Shown piece by piece: positions 1 to 4,843 of a stretch of DNA of 5,464 nt. Every line of letters begins with the position of its first letter. The stretch's first letter is position 1. The stretch is from an uncultured Candidatus Saccharibacteria bacterium. GTDB taxonomy: Bacteria > Patescibacteria > Saccharimonadia > Saccharimonadales > CAMLKC01. The notes under the pieces are model-generated. The model did no database searches and was not told the DNA's origin. It saw nothing but the letters and a program-made list of their open reading frames with translations. The stretch is from assembly GCA_946479025.1 (NCBI GenBank), contig CAMLDM010000047.1:1-5464 (forward strand), in the 5' to 3' direction. The translations under genes and the position numbers were made by a program.

Positions 1-342
1 GACCGCGTCGTGCGCGTACTCGGCCAAAGCGGTATAAATGGCACATTCTACTATTTATCAGAGTCAGCGATCGATGATAATCCAGCGTTCAGAGGCCGCG
101 GCCTCAGTTTACAGCTGCACCAGGCGCGGCTGGCCGTGGCAAAAGAAAAATCTCTTCCAGCAGTACAGCGCACCAACTCGGAAGGACCGATGTACAGAAC
201 GTCGCTGAAGGCCGGCATGGCACAGGTGATGGGACCTAAGGTTGTCGTTGACACGGCCGCACGAACATTCACGCGCACTGGCCTCATCGTGAATGGGGAA
301 CTCGATACCGAAATGGAATCCCGGGTTTTATTCGTCAAATAA
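1..342 (+). CDS. GNAT-like N-acyltransferase, C-terminal part (5' truncated by window edge)
   Basis: The frame is open from the first base, so this is the last 113 residues of a longer protein. The GTG at base 10 need not be its start. A beta-strand-like segment (TFYYLSESAI, visible residues 15-24) runs into FRGRGLS at 30-36, followed by a helix ending in a Leu-Pro-Ala-Val strand and a Arg-Thr-Asn-Ser-Glu segment. This order matches motif A of GNAT acetyltransferases, where an Arg/Gln-x-x-Gly-x-Gly/Ala loop binds the CoA pyrophosphate and the next strand carries the acceptor-side residues. The loop here ends in Ser rather than Gly/Ala, a mild deviation. The substrate cannot be told: GNAT enzymes acylate amines on small molecules, tRNA or proteins. 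It is followed 52 bases later by hisS, which has its own -10 box, so co-transcription is possible but not required. Family call fairly likely, function open. Confidence 0.6.
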   Translation, partial: DRVVRVLGQSGINGTFYYLSESAIDDNPAFRGRGLSLQLHQARLAVAKEKSLPAVQRTNSEGPMYRTSLKAGMAQVMGPKVVVDTAARTFTRTGLIVNGELDTEMESRVLFVK

Positions 343-365
343 GAGCACGGCGCTGCAATCTATTA

Positions 366-371
366 TATAAT
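366..371 (+). promoter_or_regulatory. -10 box (TATAAT) of hisS promoter
   Basis: A perfect TATAAT sits in an AT-rich patch (tctattatataattt) in the 52-base gap between the acyltransferase stop and the hisS start. It gives a transcription start near 378 and a short leader. No good -35 hexamer is visible about 17 bases upstream (gagcac), so the promoter may be weak or read through from upstream. Confidence 0.5.
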
Positions 372-383
372 TTCATGACAGAC

Positions 384-389
384 AAGGAG
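384..389 (+). promoter_or_regulatory. Shine-Dalgarno site of hisS
   Basis: AAGGAG lies five bases before the ATG at 395, a near-ideal ribosome binding site that fixes the hisS start. It contrasts with the poor or missing sites in front of most of the small membrane genes further right. Confidence 0.75.
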
Positions 390-394
390 AAAAC

Positions 395-1702
395 ATGACA
401 AAAGTTCAGCCCCGAACCCCGAGCGGATTCGCAGAGTACCTGCCCGAGGAGCAGATCGAGTTCAATCGCCTCATGGGGATCATCCGTGAAACCTACGAAC
501 GGTACGGCTTCGCGCCGCTCGACACGCCAGTACTGGAGCTCTCGGAAGTGCTGCTGGCCAAGGGCGGCGGCGAAACCGAGCAGCAGGTCTACCGCTTCAC
601 GCGGGGCCGAAACGACCTCACGATGCGCTACGACCTCACAGTACCGCTTGCGCGGTACGTGGCAGAGCACCAGGGCCAGCTGGCCTTTCCGTTCCGCCGC
701 TACCAGATCGGCAAGGTGTACCGGGCCGAGCGTGCGCAGGCAGGTCGGTTCCGCGAGTTTTACCAGTGCGATATCGACGTGATCGGGAGTGACAGCCCGA
801 TTATCGATGCGGAGTTCCCGGCGATCATCAACGAGATCTTCGAACAGTTCGCCTTCGGTGAGTTCACGATCCGCCTCAACGACCGGCGTATCCTGAACGG
901 CTTCTTCGAGAGCATCGGCCTTGCATCGGTATCGCGCGACGTGCTCCGCATCATCGACAAGATGGAGAAGATCAGCCGAAGCGAACTCGTAACGGAGCTC
1001 GAGGTCGCCGGCCTGACCGACGATCAGGTCAAGAGCGTCCTCGGCTTCACGGAAATCGCCGGCAGCAACGACGAGGTACTCGCCCGTCTCCGGCAGCTCA
1101 CGCCCGTGTCACCGCTACTGAGCGAAGGAATCGACAAGCTCACCGAGCTGATTTCGGCGCTTCGTGCCATGAACGTGCCGGAGTCCCGGTTTAAGATTGA
1201 TCTCAAGATCGCCCGCGGCCTGGATTACTACACCGGTACAGTGTACGAAACGGTACTCAATGACTACCCGGAAGTCGGCAGCGTGTGCTCGGGCGGCCGT
1301 TACGACGACCTCGCCAGCCACTACACCGACACGTTGCTACCCGGCGTCGGCATCTCCATCGGCCTTTCGCGGTTGTTCTACAAGTTGCGCGAGGCGGGGA
1401 TCATCCAGCCGATTGCACAGAGCCCCGCAAAAACGGTGGTAATGCCGATCGAGGAAGCGCAAATTCCGGCCAGTATCGCCGTGGCTACCGCTCTCCGCAA
1501 GGCCGGCGTGGCGACAATGCTCTACACCGAGCAAAACAACATTAAGAAAAAGATGCGCTACGCCGACCGGATGGGCTTCAGATACGTCATACTGATTGGC
1601 GGCCGGGAAGTGGAAGCTAACACCGCATCCGTAAAAGATATGGCAACAGGTTCGTCTGAAAGTGTTGCCACCAGCGACCTTGCCGAGTTCATCGCAAGCT
1701 AA
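395..1702 (+). CDS. hisS: Histidyl-tRNA synthetase
   Basis: This cytoplasmic class II synthetase activates histidine with ATP and charges tRNA-His. The protein is 435 residues, normal for bacterial HisRS (about 420-430). Visible landmarks are: the motif 1 region (FAPLDTPVLE, 39-48); the strand RYDLTVPLARY (78-88); motif 2 from FRRYQIGKVYRAE to REFYQCDIDVIG (100-131), with the ATP-contacting Arg110 and Glu112; the HisRS-specific RGLDYYTG (274-281), which supplies the histidine-binding Tyr pair and the catalytic Arg; GGRYDDL (300-306); and motif 3, GVGISIGLSRLF (317-328). Residues about 345-435 form the C-terminal anticodon-binding domain, with LYTEQNNIKKKMRYADRMG (376-394) typical of that fold. 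RYDLTVP and FYQCDIDVIG resemble archaeal/eukaryotic-type and some bacterial enzymes rather than the RPEGTA form of E. coli or Bacillus. The start is fixed by AAGGAG. It converges on the tRNA-Leu gene. The product assignment is secure. Confidence 0.97.
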   Translation: MTKVQPRTPSGFAEYLPEEQIEFNRLMGIIRETYERYGFAPLDTPVLELSEVLLAKGGGETEQQVYRFTRGRNDLTMRYDLTVPLARYVAEHQGQLAFPFRRYQIGKVYRAERAQAGRFREFYQCDIDVIGSDSPIIDAEFPAIINEIFEQFAFGEFTIRLNDRRILNGFFESIGLASVSRDVLRIIDKMEKISRSELVTELEVAGLTDDQVKSVLGFTEIAGSNDEVLARLRQLTPVSPLLSEGIDKLTELISALRAMNVPESRFKIDLKIARGLDYYTGTVYETVLNDYPEVGSVCSGGRYDDLASHYTDTLLPGVGISIGLSRLFYKLREAGIIQPIAQSPAKTVVMPIEEAQIPASIAVATALRKAGVATMLYTEQNNIKKKMRYADRMGFRYVILIGGREVEANTASVKDMATGSSESVATSDLAEFIAS

Positions 1703-1766
1703 TGCTCATCAGAGATTTTGTTCGCTTTCTGCGGCTGCCTCGGCGGCGCCCTAGCGTGAGTAATAT

Positions 1767-1853
1767 TGGTGGGCGAGGGGGGAATCGAACCCCCACTCCC
1801 TTGCGAGAACCAGATTTTGAGTCTAGCGCGTCTACCAATTCCGCCACTCGCCC
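1767..1853 (-). tRNA. tRNA-Leu (anticodon CAA, reads UUG)
   Basis: The reverse complement folds into a complete class II tRNA of 87 bases including an encoded CCA (discriminator A at 1770, CCA at 1769-1767). The acceptor stem GGGCGAG/CTCGCCC is perfect. The D arm contains AATTGGTAGA with the invariant GG pair. The anticodon stem CTAGA/TCTGG closes the loop CTCAAAA, giving anticodon CAA at 1819-1817 after U33. The 15-base variable arm (TTCTC GCAA GGGAG plus T) is the long type seen in Leu, Ser and bacterial Tyr tRNAs. The T arm is GGGGG TTCGATT CCCCC. Long variable arm, A73 and CAA together give leucine. It is transcribed towards hisS, 64 bases from that gene's stop. No promoter is seen immediately upstream; transcription may begin beyond the tRNA-like remnant at 1867-1908. 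Confidence 0.96.
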
Positions 1854-1866
1854 AACTATATTACCC

Positions 1867-1884
1867 AGCAAGCTCCTGCTTGCT
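1867..1884. repeat. Perfect 7-bp inverted repeat (AGCAAGC-TCCT-GCTTGCT)
   Basis: The arms 1867-1873 and 1878-1884 are exact complements around a four-base loop. It coincides with the anticodon-arm position of the tRNA-Leu remnant, so it is probably the old anticodon stem with a shortened loop. Neither strand shows a T-run after it, so it is not a standard intrinsic terminator. Confidence 0.7.
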
Positions 1885-1908
1885 ATCTACCAATTCCACC
1901 ACCTAAGG
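1867..1908 (-). pseudogene. Degenerate 5' half of a tRNA-Leu
   Basis: Read on the - strand this begins CCTTAGG-TG-GTGG, then AATTGGTAGA, then a CAAGC/GCTTG stem. That is the order of acceptor strand, U8-G9, D arm and anticodon stem of a leucine tRNA. The + strand segment 1886-1902 matches the D-arm region of the intact tRNA-Leu at 1831-1847 with one mismatch in 17. It is not functional as it stands: the 3' half (variable arm, T arm, acceptor 3' strand) is absent, the far side of the D stem no longer pairs well, and only AGGA remains between the anticodon-stem strands where a seven-base loop is needed. A three-base loss from a TTCAGGA loop, which would carry anticodon CAG, is the simplest guess but is inference. 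It could mark a recombined tandem tRNA cluster. Confidence 0.6.
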
Positions 1909-1917
1909 CACATCAAT

Positions 1918-1930
1918 AGTAGATACTACT
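1918..1930. repeat. Perfect inverted repeat AGTAG-ATA-CTACT upstream of the sortase gene
   Basis: Five-base arms separated by three bases lie just upstream of the putative sortase -10 box, where a dimeric regulator could bind. No known operator consensus is recognised, so the regulatory role is a guess from position. Confidence 0.45.
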
Positions 1931-1934
1931 GAAG

Positions 1935-1946
1935 TATTGTACAATA
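1935..1946. promoter_or_regulatory. 12-bp palindrome TATTGTACAATA containing a -10-like TACAAT on both strands
   Basis: This perfect palindrome carries TACAAT at 1940-1945 on the + strand, a five-of-six match to TATAAT, and by symmetry the same hexamer at 1941-1936 on the - strand. It can therefore be read as a divergent -10 pair serving the sortase gene to the right and the tRNA-Leu region to the left, or as an operator overlapping the start site. No strong -35 element is visible in either direction. Confidence 0.4.
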
Positions 1947-1955
1947 GAAGCAAAT

Positions 1956-1959
1956 AGGA
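1956..1959 (+). promoter_or_regulatory. Ribosome binding site of the sortase gene
   Basis: AGGA with an eight-base spacer precedes the ATG at 1968. It is short but well placed and supports that start over later in-frame methionines. Confidence 0.5.
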
Positions 1960-1967
1960 ATCCATAG

Positions 1968-3230
1968 ATGAACCCAGATAACCCAAACGACAAGCGAGTG
2001 GGCGCGCCGTTGGTACCACAGCGGTCAGCTCTTACTAAACCCCACGTTCCTGCGCGGGACTCTTCCGCGCAGGTAGCCGCCGTCAGAGTTGCCCGGAGCC
2101 AGCTGAACCACATCTATGATGGTCACACCACCACGCCAACCCCGCAAACCACTCCCGTCGCTCAGGTACAAGAAGCGTCGGCCGCCGCGCCACAACAATC
2201 CCTCGAGGCTGAGAATCCCTACGAGCGCACGCAGGCCAATCTCGCCCAGGTTCAGGCCGAGCAGTGGAAGCAGTATCATAGCGCGTGGCAGGATTACTAC
2301 CAGAAATATTACGAACGCTACTACTTAGGCCACGTGTATCGTGCCCGCCAGGCTCTTGAAGCCCGCGCGGAGGAGGCGATCGGCCGCGCTACGACGCAGC
2401 AGCCCGCCCAAGCATCCGCTCCTCAAAAACCAGAGGAGCTCACTCACGACGAAGCCATGTACGACCTGCGCAGCAAACTGCTTGGCAAAATGCAGGATTC
2501 TGCCAAAAAGGTGCGAAAAAGCCGCCACTTCGTCCCGATTACCGCGGCAATCTGCGTCATGGCCGTTTTTCTGTTCCTGCAGTACAACCGCGTGATTTTC
2601 TCAAACGTCGAGGCCTACATCAGCCCCGGCGACATAGACCCGGCTAACATCATCGTTGACCCGTCCACCAACATCGCCGTCGGTCCGGAGCCAAAGCTCA
2701 TCATCCCAAAAATCAACGTCGATGTGCCAGTAAACTACGACACCACGCCAGACTACAACTCGCAGATGAAGGCCATGGAAAACGGCGTGGCATACTTCGG
2801 CATCCCAGGCGCCGACAGCAAACCGGGGCAGGTGGGCAACACCGTGCTTTCCGGCCACTCAAGTAACGACATTATCGACAGGGGCAGCTACAAATTCATC
2901 TTCGCGCGCCTCGACCACCTAGTAAAAGGCGACACCATCTACGTCAACTACAAAAGCAAGCGCTACACATATACCGTTACCGGCAAGCAGGTCGTTAAGC
3001 CAACAGATGTAAGTAAGCTCGTATACAAAACCGACAAGCCAATTTTGACTCTCATCACCTGTACGCCGCTTGGCACCTCGCTCAACCGTCTTTTGGTGAC
3101 CGCCGAGCAAGTCAGCCCAAGCCCGAAGGACGCCAAAGCCGCACCAGATTCCGGTGCAAGTAGCGAACCAGTATCAATCCCGGGCAACTCACCAACTTTT
3201 GTGCAACGGCTTTTCGGGGATAAAGAGTAG
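1968..3230 (+). CDS. Membrane-anchored sortase (class unassigned) with Tyr-rich cytoplasmic N-terminus
   Basis: Sortases are membrane transpeptidases that cut a sorting signal, hold the protein as a thioester on Cys and attach it to a cell-surface amine. The 420 residues fall into four parts. Residues 1-187 are hydrophilic and Pro/Gln/Ala-rich, with a tyrosine ladder at 103-124 (YYQKYYERYY at 110-119). One membrane segment spans about 188-205 after a KKVRKSRH basic stretch, predicting an inside N-terminus. The sortase barrel runs about 242-383, and a hydrophilic tail 384-420 lacks a second membrane segment. The catalytic triad is visible as LSGHSS (His297), TLITCTP (Cys365) and NRLLV (Arg374). 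The TCTP...RLLV pattern resembles class C pilin sortases, but the class C lid motif (DPW/DPF) and C-terminal membrane span are not seen, so I leave the class open. No LPXTG-bearing substrate lies in the window. The stop is one base from that of the opposing gene. Confidence 0.92.
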   Translation: MNPDNPNDKRVGAPLVPQRSALTKPHVPARDSSAQVAAVRVARSQLNHIYDGHTTTPTPQTTPVAQVQEASAAAPQQSLEAENPYERTQANLAQVQAEQWKQYHSAWQDYYQKYYERYYLGHVYRARQALEARAEEAIGRATTQQPAQASAPQKPEELTHDEAMYDLRSKLLGKMQDSAKKVRKSRHFVPITAAICVMAVFLFLQYNRVIFSNVEAYISPGDIDPANIIVDPSTNIAVGPEPKLIIPKINVDVPVNYDTTPDYNSQMKAMENGVAYFGIPGADSKPGQVGNTVLSGHSSNDIIDRGSYKFIFARLDHLVKGDTIYVNYKSKRYTYTVTGKQVVKPTDVSKLVYKTDKPILTLITCTPLGTSLNRLLVTAEQVSPSPKDAKAAPDSGASSEPVSIPGNSPTFVQRLFGDKE

Positions 3231-3231
3231 A

Positions 3232-3543
3232 TCACATTCCCACAAAATTATTCATGAAGCAGAAATAGACAAAAACAAAAAATATAGCAGATCCAACCCC
3301 CACGATATTGTAAAGAATTGCAACTCGCTTACTCGTTTCAGATTTAATCTTCCCCTGAAACATCCGCCACGAGAGATAAAGCGCAAACAGGTACGGTAAA
3401 GTATATATGAGGAGCAGAGGCTCTGGCACTGCAATGGCCGCAAAACAGATCACGCCGACCCACGCAGCCATGATACTGCTTGCAATTAGTGCATTACGCC
3501 CAAGCTTGGTCTTAGGATCGAGATTTTGTCTTTTAGTAGTCAT
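3232..3543 (-). CDS. Small membrane protein, tandem-paralogue family (member 1)
   Basis: I do not recognise a named family. The 103-residue protein has a basic N-terminus (MTTKRQNLDPKTKLGR) and three probable membrane segments at about 17-39, 42-62 and 74-95. A cytoplasmic-looking Lys-rich turn at 64-73 (GKIKSETSKR) precedes the last one. That Ser-Glu-Thr-x-Lys-Arg-Val signature recurs in the genes at 4413 and 4058, suggesting paralogues. I chose the ATG at 3543, nine bases after GGGGA, over a TTG ten codons upstream that would add MRNQLWGLYS; the start is moderately sure. It is last of four same-strand genes and ends in TGA one base from the sortase stop, with no terminator visible between them. 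It could be an accessory membrane protein of the envelope, but nothing shows its function. Confidence 0.75.
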   Translation of the reverse strand: MTTKRQNLDPKTKLGRNALIASSIMAAWVGVICFAAIAVPEPLLLIYTLPYLFALYLSWRMFQGKIKSETSKRVAILYNIVGVGSAIFFVFVYFCFMNNFVGM

Positions 3544-3578
3544 TGAATAAAGTCCCCATAGTTGGTTGCGCAAGATAG

Positions 3579-4019
3579 TTACTTTCGCGCAGGCATCAAG
3601 CTTGCGACAATGCCGCCAATACTAGCAACTACGACAATCGGCGTGACATATGGATTGAAGAAGAAAACCCAAAAGACAAAGTATTGATCAGAGCGGAAGC
3701 TGGCGAACAGGCCGACTGCAATCGTAATGAACGAAAGTACATAGGCAACAACCTTAGCGACTATATGCCTCGGAGCTCTACGTACCGTCTTGTAGATGTA
3801 GATCACACTGAAAGTAGTAGCCAATAGCGAAGTCCATAGGGGCGCCATGAAGAATCCGATTAACGACCCCGGTAACAAGCTGATCGGGCTACGCCAGGTG
3901 GATACTATGTGATATCCACATAAAAGGGTTAGCATAGCCAGCGGCACCATTAGCCAGTCGCCTTTTTTTATGCGAGTGTTGGCTACGGTCGTTTGGGCAT
4001 CTGAGACTTTGCTTTTCAT
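3579..4019 (-). CDS. Membrane protein of unknown function, probably four spans
   Basis: This 146-residue protein has hydrophobic segments at about 22-40, 55-76, 86-107 and 113-141. Basic turns at 77-84 (KTVRRAPR) and at the end (PARK) suggest both N- and C-termini are cytoplasmic. It is longer than its neighbours and lacks their clear Ser-Glu-x-x-Lys-Arg motif. Its RRAPRHIVAKVVAYVLSFIT segment occupies the same place before a membrane span, so distant relationship is possible but weak. The ATG at 4019 is the only reasonable start, since an in-frame TAA lies a few codons upstream, yet no Shine-Dalgarno is visible. It lies 35 bases upstream of member 1 and 38 bases downstream of the next gene, consistent with one operon. 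No function can be assigned. Confidence 0.75.
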   Translation of the reverse strand: MKSKVSDAQTTVANTRIKKGDWLMVPLAMLTLLCGYHIVSTWRSPISLLPGSLIGFFMAPLWTSLLATTFSVIYIYKTVRRAPRHIVAKVVAYVLSFITIAVGLFASFRSDQYFVFWVFFFNPYVTPIVVVASIGGIVASLMPARK

Positions 4020-4057
4020 AGTTTGCGTTTAATGCATTGGATGTTTCGCTTTTATCG

Positions 4058-4342
4058 TCAAAATAACCATGGCCAGTACGCGCTAGTCACAAAATAAACT
4101 GCAAACAATGCTCCGCCAATACTGAAAAGCAGTATAATGCGCTTAACGAACTCCGATTGCCCGTTACCCATTAGGAGAATCAGATCAACCACGACAAGCA
4201 GAAAGAATATCCATGACAAGGGATAGTAGAAATTCCTCAAAAGTATGAACGATAATACGATAGTTACTGCGCACGCGACAAGTGTTATGCGTTCGGACTT
4301 CTTAAGGTTAGATGTAGCTTTTCGTGAAGGTTTAGCCGTCAT
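4058..4342 (-). CDS. Small membrane protein, tandem-paralogue family (member 2)
   Basis: The 94-residue protein starts with a strongly basic tail (KPSRKATSNLKKSER, residues 4-18) and has three probable spans at about 20-36, 40-58 and 68-88. Between spans 2 and 3, GQSEFVKR (61-68) matches the Ser-Glu-x-x-Lys-Arg signature of the two sister genes. It also shares Val-Val-Asp in span 2 (51-53) with the gene at 4413. It ends in TGA and in an aromatic tail (YWPWLF). AAAGGA stands directly against the ATG, too close for a normal ribosome site. An in-frame TAA four codons upstream rules out an earlier start, so initiation may be leaderless or inefficient. The family and function are not recognised. 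Confidence 0.72.
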   Translation of the reverse strand: MTAKPSRKATSNLKKSERITLVACAVTIVLSFILLRNFYYPLSWIFFLLVVVDLILLMGNGQSEFVKRIILLFSIGGALFAVYFVTSAYWPWLF

Positions 4343-4365
4343 TCCTTTAGTTTAACATTGTCTCT

Positions 4366-4397
4366 GCGAGTAGCCTAGACGTTGCTTTCTACTCTGC
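4366..4397 (-). other. Intergenic stem-loop between two paralogue genes
   Basis: GCGAGTAG (4366-4373) can pair with CTACTCTGC (4389-4397) with one bulged base and a 15-base loop, in the 70-base gap between the genes at 4413 and 4058. It is not followed by a T-run on the - strand. It could be a processing or attenuation element or chance; eight pairs with a bulge is modest support. Confidence 0.3.
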
Positions 4398-4412
4398 CAT
4401 ACACTTCAAGAT

Positions 4413-4718
4413 CTATATATGAAATGTGAACACTGTCCAAAGTAGAAGAATAGATGCTACGGCACCTACGATACTAACCAGAGTCATCACTCGCTTCAGA
4501 GTCTCAGACCTGCTTCTGTTGGAAAAAAGGAGGAAGTACCCCCTAAGAGAGAAGGCGTATATCCCATCGACCACGCACAGAACAAGATAGCTTTTCGAGC
4601 TGATGCCTGCAATGTTGAAGAATATTACAAAAGCAGAGATTATCACTAAACAGGAAGCCAGAGCACCGCGGAGCGATTCCGTTAAGATGGGTCGATTTTC
4701 TCCAGCTTTTCGATTCAT
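4413..4718 (-). CDS. Small membrane protein, tandem-paralogue family (member 3)
   Basis: This 101-residue protein has a basic start (MNRKAGENR) and three probable spans at about 17-38, 43-65 and 77-97. Between spans 2 and 3, SRSETLKRVMTLVSIVGA (69-86) aligns with SETSKRVAILYNIVGV (68-83) of the gene at 3232 and SEFVKRIILLFSIGGA (63-78) of the gene at 4058. The shared layout and motif are the evidence that the three are paralogues. It is the first gene of the - strand run. A perfect TATAAT ten bases before the ATG would put the transcript start about four bases ahead of the start codon, and no Shine-Dalgarno is present, so it may be translated from a leaderless mRNA. An in-frame TAG upstream limits the start to this ATG. 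No known family is recognised. Confidence 0.75.
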   Translation of the reverse strand: MNRKAGENRPILTESLRGALASCLVIISAFVIFFNIAGISSKSYLVLCVVDGIYAFSLRGYFLLFSNRSRSETLKRVMTLVSIVGAVASILLLWTVFTFHI

Positions 4719-4728
4719 GCCAATTATG

Positions 4729-4734
4729 ATTATA
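4729..4734 (-). promoter_or_regulatory. -10 box (TATAAT) of the small membrane gene cluster
   Basis: On the - strand a perfect TATAAT ends ten bases before the ATG at 4718. A start about seven bases downstream leaves almost no 5' leader. The -35 position (TTAGAA, 4757-4752) is a poor match. This is the best candidate promoter for the four-gene run. Confidence 0.45.
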
Positions 4735-4762
4735 GCCCAATTCGAGCGATATTCTAATAAAT

Positions 4763-4822
4763 GAAGAAGCCCCTAGCCTCGAATCGCGAAATGCAACTCG
4801 AAAACTAAGGGCGTGGCTCTTC
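4763..4822 (-). terminator. Long imperfect stem-loop after the SGNH hydrolase gene (terminator or 3' stabiliser)
   Basis: In - strand RNA, bases 4822-4793 fold back on 4787-4763: six pairs (GAAGAG/TTCTTC), a CCAC bulge, eight pairs (GCCCTTAG/CTAGGGGC), a single bulged T, then eleven pairs closing the loop ATTTC. That is 25 pairs, of which six are G-U. On the + strand those six become A-C mismatches, so the structure fits - strand RNA only. It begins 21 bases after the hydrolase stop and is followed by ATTTATTAG, a weak T-tract. Position and strand bias favour transcript ending or 3' protection for the hydrolase mRNA. Confidence 0.65.
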
Positions 4823-4843
4823 AGTCAGTCGTACACTCTTCTC

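Noticed and set aside
486..782. Arg/Ser-rich frame inside hisS
   Set aside because: Out-of-frame shadow of the HisRS motif 2 region; composition typical of shifted GC-rich coding sequence.
1734..1747. GCTGC-CTCG-GCGGC hairpin as hisS or tRNA terminator
   Set aside because: Only five pairs, and no T-run follows on either strand; likely just GC-rich spacer.
1867..1908. Functional split or trans-acting tRNA half
   Set aside because: Split tRNAs of this kind are known from archaea, the D stem is damaged and the anticodon loop is missing; a decayed gene is simpler.
1702..1932. Open frame of 76 codons on the + strand after hisS
   Set aside because: It runs through the antisense of the tRNA-Leu and its remnant, and has no ribosome site; its apparent Arg/Pro-rich protein is an artefact of tRNA sequence.
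3544..3573. TTG start adding ten residues to the gene at 3232-3543
   Set aside because: The ATG at 3543 has GGGGA nine bases upstream and gives a basic N-terminus like those of its paralogues; the TTG has no clear ribosome site.
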